DNA of 64,000 nucleotides, from contig JACJYI010000006.1 of assembly GCA_020636225.1 (NCBI GenBank), positions 268,501 to 332,500 of the forward strand, in the 5' to 3' direction. A program made the position numbers and the translations under genes. Below are positions 25,865 to 33,535 of the stretch, in pieces. The notes beneath the pieces were generated by a model. That model did not search any database. It was not told where the DNA came from and was given only the letters and a program-made list of their open reading frames with translations. Within the stretch, counting starts at the first letter, position 1. Every line of letters begins with the position of its first letter. This stretch comes from Lewinellaceae bacterium (lineage in GTDB: Bacteria > Bacteroidota > Bacteroidia > Chitinophagales > Saprospiraceae).

Positions 25865-26599
25865 TCAATCAATGTATTCGATCTCCCGGAGGAACCGAAG
25901 CCCGAAGGAGATCTCTCCCGTGTAATTGACGATGCGCCGATCGGGGATGGTCCGGGTGGTTCCGGGGAAGAAGGGATCGATCACATTGGGGATACTGGGT
26001 TGGTCATATTGCCGGCTGAAATCGGGATGGAAGCTGATCTCGATCAGTCCGGAGATATAGTCGCCGAGCGGGATCTCCCAGCCGCCCCCGAGCGACAGGC
26101 CATAGTTGAACTTCCGGACCCACGCATCCGTCGGATAGATCAGGCCATTGGCCACGAATTCCTCATAATCCTTCAGATTGGTATTGAGGGTGTAATCCCC
26201 CCGAAGCCCGAACAGGTAATAGGCCACCCCGATGCCGGTGGCATATCGCTTCTTGAAGCCAACGGCCACGGACAGGTTGTTGTAGCGGAACTCATCGGTG
26301 CGCTGGCCGAGGAAGATATTGTTGACATTGATGGCCTGGAAGCGCAGGGCGCTGCCGCGGACATGATAGCCGGCCTGTGCATAGATCACCCCCTGGCTGA
26401 TCGGTGGAGCGGATTCGATGAACACCGTGGCATGGTGGGCCCACAGGACATCGCGATTGCCTTCGCCCCAGCGCTGGAAGCACAGGGAGGGGCCCCCTTT
26501 TACCCCGAAGGCATAGGACTGGGCCCGGGCGGCGGGCATGGCGAGCCACGCCAGCAAGGCGGTGGCCAGGATCATCAGGATGGACTTGGTTGAGGTCAT
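25865..26599 (-). CDS. Outer membrane beta-barrel protein
   Basis: This 244-residue protein has a signal peptide ending LAMPAARAQ (about residues 1-27), so Gln becomes the N-terminus. The mature protein alternates aromatic and small residues in strands of about ten residues (YAFGVKGGPSLCF, VIYAQAGYHVRGSAL, YATGIGVAYYLFG, EISFGLRFLREIEYID), which is the pattern of PorT-like small barrels. The final aromatic-hydrophobic strand fits BAM-dependent insertion. It overlaps the upstream LysM gene by 4 bp (ATGA), so both are translated from one mRNA. Confidence 0.75.
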   Translation of the reverse strand: MTSTKSILMILATALLAWLAMPAARAQSYAFGVKGGPSLCFQRWGEGNRDVLWAHHATVFIESAPPISQGVIYAQAGYHVRGSALRFQAINVNNIFLGQRTDEFRYNNLSVAVGFKKRYATGIGVAYYLFGLRGDYTLNTNLKDYEEFVANGLIYPTDAWVRKFNYGLSLGGGWEIPLGDYISGLIEISFHPDFSRQYDQPSIPNVIDPFFPGTTRTIPDRRIVNYTGEISFGLRFLREIEYID

Positions 26600-27879
26600 T
26601 TCACCCGTAATTTCTGTCCGACTCCGATCTGGTCGGAGGTCAGTCGGTTGATCGATTTGAGTTTCTCGACCGTAAGATCGTATTGTTTGGCGATACGCCA
26701 CAAGGTGTCTCCCGGAGCAACGGTATGCCAGGTCGCCCGGGTAGGCCGACCCGGGTCATCCTCGACGGATGGGACGGCAATGTTCACCGGCTCCGTCCGG
26801 GGCCTGGACGAATCGGGCAGGTCGTCATCCACCACGACCGATGGAGCGGGCCGGGCAGGTTCCTTGGGCAAGGTCTGCTTTGGCGGATCCGGGATGGGGA
26901 CCTTTTCCGGGACGGGACCCTGGCGGACCGTCCGGGGCGTGTCGGACTTCCGGATCTTCCAACGCAGGCGGATGCGTTCACCGGTGGCAGGCTCGAAGCC
27001 ATCGGGGATGCGGTTCTTCTTGCGCAACTTGTCTACCCGGATGCCATACAGCTGGGCGATGGACAGGAGGGACTCGCCGGGCTGCACCTTGTGCCAGCTC
27101 TGTTTCCCCCGGAAGTAGCTTCGTTTGGGCTGGAGATAGACCAGATCGTCCTCGTTCAGCGGGGTATCCGGTGTATAGACGTAGTCGTTGTATTTCAGGA
27201 GCTGGTTGACGGACACCTCGGTCCGGGCGGCGATGGTGGCGAGGGTTTCCTTTTCCCGGGCGAAGGTCAGTTTGACATCGTTGATCCGGGTGATACCGGC
27301 CAGCTTGTCGAGCGCGTCCGGGCTGACCAGGTCGTACTGGTCCAGGTGGTACCGCTCGATCATGTCGATCAGGAGCTGGGGATAACGGGGATTGGTGGCA
27401 TATCCCGCCTTGTGCAGGCCGTGGGCCCAGCGGCGGTAATCCGTGGGGGGAATGCGAAAGAGAAACCCGTACCGACTGGCCTTGTTCGGGTCGCGCAGGA
27501 ATTCCGAATGGGCGATAAAGGAGGCTTCATCCTTGCGGTACACCCGAAAACAGGAGTTGATGTGATTGCCGGCATCATCGTAGTCGTCGTCCTTGAGTTC
27601 GTAGGTCGGACCTTTCCAGTTGGACCCGCATTTGATACCGAAATGGTTGTGGGCCTTGGTGGCCAGCTCGCTTCGGCCCCCGTTGGATTCGAGGATGGCC
27701 TGGGCCAGCTTGATGGAAGCGGGGATGCCGGTTCGTTCCATTTCCTGGATGGCGACCTGCCGGAAGGTCCGGATATAGGCATCATGCGGGTCGGCCGACG
27801 CCATCGGCGCCACAGGCAGGAAGGGAAGGATCCCGATCAGTTGGAGAATGAGGAGGAGGGTCATGTTCTTACAAATCAA
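26596..27879 (-). CDS. Glucosaminidase with three LysM domains
   Basis: This 427-residue exported enzyme likely cleaves peptidoglycan. A signal peptide covers about 1-29. The glucosaminidase domain (33-190) shows MERTGIPASIKLAQAILESN with the catalytic Glu, NHFGIKCGSNWKG, and FRVYRKDEASFIAHSEFL. LysM domains follow at about 205-250, 265-308 (WHKVQPGESLLSIAQLYGI) and 383-427 (WHTVAPGDTLWRIAKQYDL), separated by a Pro/Asp-rich linker. LysM domains bind GlcNAc in cell wall. It heads a two-gene unit with the beta-barrel gene. ATG 27864 is a possible shorter start. Confidence 0.9.
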   Translation of the reverse strand: MICKNMTLLLILQLIGILPFLPVAPMASADPHDAYIRTFRQVAIQEMERTGIPASIKLAQAILESNGGRSELATKAHNHFGIKCGSNWKGPTYELKDDDYDDAGNHINSCFRVYRKDEASFIAHSEFLRDPNKASRYGFLFRIPPTDYRRWAHGLHKAGYATNPRYPQLLIDMIERYHLDQYDLVSPDALDKLAGITRINDVKLTFAREKETLATIAARTEVSVNQLLKYNDYVYTPDTPLNEDDLVYLQPKRSYFRGKQSWHKVQPGESLLSIAQLYGIRVDKLRKKNRIPDGFEPATGERIRLRWKIRKSDTPRTVRQGPVPEKVPIPDPPKQTLPKEPARPAPSVVVDDDLPDSSRPRTEPVNIAVPSVEDDPGRPTRATWHTVAPGDTLWRIAKQYDLTVEKLKSINRLTSDQIGVGQKLRVK

Positions 27880-27915
27880 CTACCTTTACCGGAACGAACA
27901 ATCAGGAATTTCCTT

Positions 27916-28857
27916 ATGTCTCTCTGGCGGTTTTTACCCGTCTTGTTCCTTCTGGCAGCTTGCAAAAATACGAATCCCCCAGGGGAGTCGGTCAGCGAAG
28001 AACTGACACCTGTTGAACAAGAATCCAAGATCATGACCAGCACGGTCGACTTCCTTCGGGTCCGCAAGGAACCCCTGACGGACAGTGAAGTGGTCAGTTC
28101 CCTGCGCGAAGGGGAGGAGGTGATGTGGACGGGAGCAGCTGGCCCGGCCAATGACACCATCGTCCTGCGGGGCAAGACCATCATCGCTCCCTGGTATCAG
28201 ATCGAGACGGGGGCGGGTACCATCGGATGGGTCTTTTCCGGTGCCCTGGCCACCTGGTCCTTCGGAAAGGATCTGCCCTACCGGACCTGCCTGCAGGCCT
28301 TCAACCAGGGTGATTTCAGCCAGTTCTATCCCTTCCTGGACGGGGTCTCCCAGCAGGCCTCCGGTCCGGAACAGGTGAAGGTCGACCAGTCGGGACTTCG
28401 GCTGCGACTGCGGGATGGGAAGACCGTCCAGCTGGAGAACGACCTGGAGGTGGGCAGGAACTACAAGGCCTATCAGTATGTCGGCGAGGTCGGTGATATC
28501 TATGTGATCAAGAAGAATACCCGGGGAGGATCGTCCTTCGTCCTGGTGCACCAGGAGACCGGCGACCAGGTGGAGGTGGACGGGTTGCCCCAGCCCATCC
28601 CCATGAGCAACAGCCTGTTCTGCATCGGGGCACGACTGGATCAGCCAGGCTCCTACGCGCTGACCATTGTGGCCAGCGAACCCCGGTTACTGCGAACCGT
28701 CTTCACCCAGACCTTCCCCGAGCAGTACCTGGTCGGGGTGCAATGGCAGCAGAGCGGCCTTCCGACCATCACCCTCAGAGACAATCGGGGTGATCTGTCG
28801 ACCTGGCGGTTGGTTCGGGGCATCAACAATCAATGGGACCTGGAAAAGAAGGCATGA
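27916..28857 (+). CDS. SH3-domain lipoprotein
   Basis: This 313-residue protein has a lipoprotein signal MSLWRFLPVLFLLAACK (lipid Cys16). Residues 38-115 form an SH3b-like domain: TSTVDFLRVRKEPLTDSEVV, LREGEEVMWTG, and TIGWVFSGAL. The rest looks like all-beta sequence without a family I know. It may bind cell-wall peptides, as SH3b domains do. Its stop overlaps the next start as ATGA, so the two are translationally coupled. It is divergent from the LysM gene with 36 bp between. Confidence 0.75.
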   Translation: MSLWRFLPVLFLLAACKNTNPPGESVSEELTPVEQESKIMTSTVDFLRVRKEPLTDSEVVSSLREGEEVMWTGAAGPANDTIVLRGKTIIAPWYQIETGAGTIGWVFSGALATWSFGKDLPYRTCLQAFNQGDFSQFYPFLDGVSQQASGPEQVKVDQSGLRLRLRDGKTVQLENDLEVGRNYKAYQYVGEVGDIYVIKKNTRGGSSFVLVHQETGDQVEVDGLPQPIPMSNSLFCIGARLDQPGSYALTIVASEPRLLRTVFTQTFPEQYLVGVQWQQSGLPTITLRDNRGDLSTWRLVRGINNQWDLEKKA

Positions 28858-30710
28858 AGAAGCAACGGACCGCCAAATCCAAGAGCAAGACCTTCTCCCC
28901 CTGGTGGTTTGTGTTGCCCGGGGTATTGGGGATGTTGCTCTATGCGAATACACTGGGCCATCAATGGTGCCTGGACGACTACTCTGTAATCGTTGACAAC
29001 TGGGTCACCCAGAAGGGGACAGCCGGCATTGCCGATCATCTGACGCATGATTACCGGTACGGATACTGGAACAGCAAGGGCGACCTCTATCGCCCGTTGT
29101 CGCTGATCTCCTATTCGGTGGAGTGGCAGTTGTTCGGCGACAATCCCTTCCCCGGCCACCTGATCAACGTGATCCTCTACGGGTTGCTGTGCGGCTTCTT
29201 CGGCTGGTTCCTGTACAAGTGGAGCCGTGGTCCGGTCTTCTCGATGATCGCCGCCCTCCTGTTCGCGGTCCATCCGGTGCATACCGAGGTGGTGGCGAAC
29301 ATCAAGAGCCGGGACGAACTGCTCTCCATGTTCTTCCTGGTCCTGACCTGGGGGGCCTGGCAGCGCATGCAGCATCACCGGCCTCGGATCCTGTTCCTGC
29401 TGCTGGCCGTGGTCACCTGGTCGCTGGCCCTCCTGTCCAAGGAGAGTGCGATCACCTTTCTGCCCTTGTTGCCATTGAGTGTCTATGCCTTCCGCCAGCG
29501 ACCGGAGAAGCGGGATTACTGGCTGACCCTGGTACTCCTCATCCCGACAGGGCTCTTCCTCTTTGCCCGTCAGGCGGTGCTGGGGTCGGTGCGGGGCGCC
29601 GAGAAGGTGTCCTTCCTGGACAATGTCCTGGTCGCGGCCCAGGATGCCCCCACGGCCATGGCCTCGGCTATCCGGCACATCGGTGAATACCTGCGCATGC
29701 TGGTCGCCCCCTGGCCCCTGGTGTCCGACAAGGGGTGGAATCAGATCCCCCTGACGGATTTTGGCAGCCCGGCCGTGTGGGTCAGCGTGCTGGCCATTGT
29801 CGGCGGTCTCACGGCCATTTTCTGGTTCTGGAATACCCGGAAACGGCTGGTGTTCGGATTGGTGTGGTTCGTGGTGACCTTCAGTCTGGCGGCCAACCTG
29901 CTGTTCCTCATCGGCACGTCCTACGGTGAGCGCTTGCTTTTCCTGCCCAGTGCCGGATTTGCCATTGCGGTGTCCGCGCTGTTCCGGTGGCGGGATGCGG
30001 GCACCAATCCCTCCTGGCCCGGCTGGCTGAAGCAACCCGTCGGGTATGCCTTTGTGGGGATCGTGGGCATCTTCTCCCTCCTGGCCATCCAGCGAAATCC
30101 GGCCTGGTATGACAGTGCGACCCTGTATGCGACGGATATTGTGCATTCCCCGAAGAGTGTGAAGTTGCGCTACCATCATGCCCTGGAAACGGGCAAGTCG
30201 GCTGCCGACCTGCCGGCGGGCCCGGAGAAGGACCGTTTGCTCAACCAGGCGCTGAAGGACCTGGAACAGGTGATGGCCGCCCATCCCAAGTACTGGGAAG
30301 CGTTCGGAACAGCCGGCCTGTACGAGTTCCGCAGGGGCAACCGGGACAAGGCCTTGGAGTATTATACCCGGGCCACGACCCTGAATCCGGGGGCATCCAT
30401 CGCCTGGAGCAACATGGGGATCATCTATGCCGAGAGAGGTCAGCTCGACAAGGCGAAGGAGGTGTATGAAAAGTCGGTCGCCGCCGATCCGCGATTCGCA
30501 GATGGGTGGATGAACCTGGGTGCGATCTCGGCCCAGATGGGGAACTTCCCCGAGGCGATCCGGTATTTCGAGGAGGCCCTGAAGTATGATCCGGAGAATG
30601 TCCGGTTGCTGACCATGCTGGGTTCCGCGTATCGGGATATTGGCCAGGCGGACAAGGGGCAGCCCTATCTCGACAAGGCGGCACGGTTGGGGTATATTAC
30701 ACCGAAATAG
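28854..30710 (+). CDS. TMTC-like GT-C membrane protein with TPR repeats
   Basis: This 618-residue protein has about ten membrane segments in residues 20-440, then tetratricopeptide repeats in 450-618 (KYWEAFGTAGLYEFRRGNRD, GASIAWSNMGIIYAERGQLD, RFADGWMNLGAISAQMGNFP). The first loop has WCLDDYSVIVDN, the acidic loop typical of GT-C glycosyltransferases, and HPVHTEVVANIKSRDELLS matches the TMTC/DUF1736 group. It probably moves a sugar from a lipid carrier to protein or surface glycan. Start ATG 28854 is chosen for the 4-bp overlap with the SH3 lipoprotein gene. Confidence 0.85.
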   Translation: MKKQRTAKSKSKTFSPWWFVLPGVLGMLLYANTLGHQWCLDDYSVIVDNWVTQKGTAGIADHLTHDYRYGYWNSKGDLYRPLSLISYSVEWQLFGDNPFPGHLINVILYGLLCGFFGWFLYKWSRGPVFSMIAALLFAVHPVHTEVVANIKSRDELLSMFFLVLTWGAWQRMQHHRPRILFLLLAVVTWSLALLSKESAITFLPLLPLSVYAFRQRPEKRDYWLTLVLLIPTGLFLFARQAVLGSVRGAEKVSFLDNVLVAAQDAPTAMASAIRHIGEYLRMLVAPWPLVSDKGWNQIPLTDFGSPAVWVSVLAIVGGLTAIFWFWNTRKRLVFGLVWFVVTFSLAANLLFLIGTSYGERLLFLPSAGFAIAVSALFRWRDAGTNPSWPGWLKQPVGYAFVGIVGIFSLLAIQRNPAWYDSATLYATDIVHSPKSVKLRYHHALETGKSAADLPAGPEKDRLLNQALKDLEQVMAAHPKYWEAFGTAGLYEFRRGNRDKALEYYTRATTLNPGASIAWSNMGIIYAERGQLDKAKEVYEKSVAADPRFADGWMNLGAISAQMGNFPEAIRYFEEALKYDPENVRLLTMLGSAYRDIGQADKGQPYLDKAARLGYITPK

Positions 30711-30739
30711 CGAATTCATGCAGCCATAAAATTCGTTCA

Positions 30740-32230
30740 ATGACGATGGTAAATTTCAGAGTGATCTTATTGAACAGAGTCATATATTCTGTCTTGCTTC
30801 TGATCAGTTTTGGAATGATCCTCACCAAAGCGATCACCTTGCCGATCACCCACGATGAGACTGCAACGGCGGTTTATTATACCCGATTTTCGGTGTGGGA
30901 GATCATGATGTTTCCCGACTCGATTCCGAATAATCACATCTTGAACACATTGTTGATCAAGTGTATTACAGGGGTCTTTGGTATGGAAGAATGGGCTGTT
31001 CGCCTGCCGAGTTTACTCGCTTTTTGGCTATTTGGATGGGCTGTTTATCGGATCTGTAAACAGTTGATAGGTGAACGGTCGCCTTATTTTCTGGCAGGGG
31101 CATTATTGTTTTTAACAAATCCCTATTTAAACGACTTTTTTTCACTGGCCAGGGGGTATGCCATGTCCACCGCATTTGTATTGTTATCCCTTAGTTTTTT
31201 AATGGATGGCATGAGGACAAAACGCCAAAGAGATCTGTGGTGGTCCTTGGTCTTTTCTATGCTTGCTACCTATGCAAACATGACGGCCCTGATTTCCTTG
31301 GCTGCCCTGGTTTTGTTTCTTTTATCGGCGCCCTTTATCTGGTTGGATGATCGAAGAAAACGGATCAAATTCCTGGGATGGATCGGGCTGTCTCTTTTTG
31401 GATTCCTGGCATTGATCGCCATGCCAATCTATAAAATGAGCAGTGGCGATCAATTTCAATTTTGGTCGTCTCAGGGGATCTACAAGGATACCTTTCTGTC
31501 CCTGATTGATCATTGGCGATACAAGTGGCCATTATATTTCTCCAAAACTTCTGTTTGGTTTGCCTTGGGAGGGGGAGTGCTTTTACTTGGTGCAGTGGTT
31601 CGAAGTATCTACCTGTTTCGAAAAGTGGGAATGAAGGCTTTTGGTGAGCCGTTGGTCATTGCTGTCCTCTTTTTCTGCCTCACAGTACAAGTGAATATTT
31701 ATCAGAACACGTTATTATCCACGCCAAATTTATCTGGTCGGACTGCGCTCTTTCTGTTTCCGATGTTTGTCGCGATAGTCGCCGGGGTGATTGGTCAGCT
31801 GTCGTTGTTGCGCATCCCCAAAACTTTACATTTTCTGGTTGCATGCAGTATTATAGGCGGCGCAGTCTACCATGTTCAGACACGCACTCAATTTTATGAT
31901 TTCAGAGAATGGTGGTTTGATGCGAATACGTTTGATGTACTCCACTATTTGAAGGATGCGCCTGGGCAGAAGCCATTGCGATTAAAAACCAGATGGGAGT
32001 TTCATCCTTCCTTTTATTTTTATTGTGAAACGGGTAAAGCAGACTACATTCTCTTGTCAGATTATGACAAAAACCTGGAGCCTACGGCAGAAGTCGATTA
32101 TTATTATGTATTTGATTCGGACCGGCCCACCATGGAATCTCACTTTGAGGTGGTTCAGGAATATTTTGGAGGTCGGGTCTTGATGAAAAAGAAATTGGCA
32201 GTCGATACTTCTGCACCTGACGAGCAATAA
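30740..32230 (+). CDS. GT-C / ArnT-like membrane glycosyltransferase
   Basis: This 496-residue protein has about twelve hydrophobic segments. The loop LPITHDETATAVYYTRFSVW at about 36-55 carries the His-Asp-Glu expected of GT39/ArnT-like enzymes that use a polyprenyl-phosphate sugar. LPSLLAFWLFGWAVYRI and ARGYAMSTAFVLLSLSF are also typical. The soluble tail after 390 is short. It follows the TPR-GT gene by 29 bp on the same strand but is more AT-rich than it, so it may be a later arrival. Acceptor and sugar are unknown. Confidence 0.75.
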   Translation: MTMVNFRVILLNRVIYSVLLLISFGMILTKAITLPITHDETATAVYYTRFSVWEIMMFPDSIPNNHILNTLLIKCITGVFGMEEWAVRLPSLLAFWLFGWAVYRICKQLIGERSPYFLAGALLFLTNPYLNDFFSLARGYAMSTAFVLLSLSFLMDGMRTKRQRDLWWSLVFSMLATYANMTALISLAALVLFLLSAPFIWLDDRRKRIKFLGWIGLSLFGFLALIAMPIYKMSSGDQFQFWSSQGIYKDTFLSLIDHWRYKWPLYFSKTSVWFALGGGVLLLGAVVRSIYLFRKVGMKAFGEPLVIAVLFFCLTVQVNIYQNTLLSTPNLSGRTALFLFPMFVAIVAGVIGQLSLLRIPKTLHFLVACSIIGGAVYHVQTRTQFYDFREWWFDANTFDVLHYLKDAPGQKPLRLKTRWEFHPSFYFYCETGKADYILLSDYDKNLEPTAEVDYYYVFDSDRPTMESHFEVVQEYFGGRVLMKKKLAVDTSAPDEQ

Positions 32231-33498
32231 ATGCAAATAGGTTCGACTGGTTTATCGTCAAGTTCAATAGATCAAAGAGCTCAGGCTATTCTCCTTTAGC
32301 TATTACTCTACCCATAGACTTCATGGCTCTTCGCTAGGTATGTCAGTGGCAGGTGCCACGCGGGCAACTAGCTCCATGTGAAGAGGTAAAGCTAACCCAA
32401 CACCGAATACCTGCCAATCGATGGAAATCTGCCCTGGTCATTCCAAATTTCTGGTTCCTGAATACTGGCGGTCGGGAGATTCGAAAAAACTCAATAACCC
32501 AATAACGAAATAACGTCTTTTTTCCTCTCGCCATAGCGGGCAGGCATTCCTCATCCCTGATCCCTGAGAATGTGCTGTTCGCGAGTGTGGGTGGAGCCAG
32601 GACGGTGGACCCCGGCTTAGCAGCCGGTCGGGAAGACGGCAGACCGAAGACGGAGGACCGTCACCTTCAGCTAACCGGTATGACCTTATGGGGCGACACC
32701 TTGCCTGGGTTGAAAGGAGAGTCAATGGGTCCGACCCCTAAAGGGCCGATTTTTCTGTGGAAGGACTGCTATACATGTTTGGCCCCTACAGGGCCTTTCT
32801 GGGTCTGGAGCGATTTGAGTTGAATCTTTCTGCTATGGTCAGTTGGTTTGTCTCTCGCAGGGAGTATCGATCGGTCATTGTTTGTACCATACACTCCAAC
32901 ATGCCTAAAAGCCCAGAAGTCGAACCCCGGAGGGGTTCAATATGAGTAGCCCCGGGTGGTTTATCCGCCGAAGGAGGAAACCCGGGGTTTCTGTGCGATA
33001 TGTCCTCTCAACCCTGGAGGGGTTGAACCTGGATAAGTGTTCAACATAATGAGCCAAGCGGTGGGACCACGGCAATCGCAATCAGGATGATGAACATGCG
33101 CCCTGATATGCCCTGAAGGGGCGCCATCCATCAGGGCCATTTGCTTTTACCCCGAGTACTCGGGGCCATTCGCCAACACATCAGTGGCTAATGCCACTCG
33201 GACTGTATGCTCTATGAGGGCCGGTGAAGGGAAATGCTTGCTTGCCGCTGGCAGGGGCAAAAGGTCAAGGTAAAATTCCGATTGCTACATGGGATTGTTC
33301 AACGAAATAACCCAATAACCCAATAACCCAATAACGAAATAAAGTCTTCATCCCCCATCCCTGATTCCTCATCCCTGAGAATGTGCTGTTCGCGAGTGTG
33401 GCTGGAGCCAGGACGGTGGACCGAGGTTGTATTCTCTGTCCGGAAATCTGAAGTGTTACTTATCTTGGTTCGATCAAGAAAATTTAATGTGACATATC
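32231..33498. repeat. Dense cluster of palindromic and direct repeats
   Basis: No gene is supported in 1.27 kb. A 51-bp block tccctgagaatgtgctgttc... occurs at 32561-32611 and 33372-33422 almost unchanged. Palindromes include agtggcaggtgccac (about 32347), gaaccccggaggggttc (about 32922), aaccctggaggggtt (about 33009), ccccgagtactcgggg (about 33153) and agtggctaatgccact (about 33183). At 32690-32800 lies an inverted fragment of the composite repeat of 17.6 kb. Three copies of cccaataa stand at 33311-33334. Confidence 0.75.
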
Positions 33499-33512
33499 AT
33501 GAGGTTCTCCAT

Positions 33513-33528
33513 CCCCCCCCCCCCCCCC
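33513..33528. repeat. Homopolymeric C16 tract at a gene start
   Basis: Sixteen consecutive C residues lie between an ATG at 33499 and the body of the SBBP protein. With 16 C the ATG frame stops after 14 codons. With 15 (or 18) C it would run into the protein and give MRFSIPPPPPSILCKSLNIS before the hydrophobic signal. This is the geometry of a slipped-strand phase-variable switch. Confidence 0.7.
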
Positions 33529-33535
33529 TTCCATT

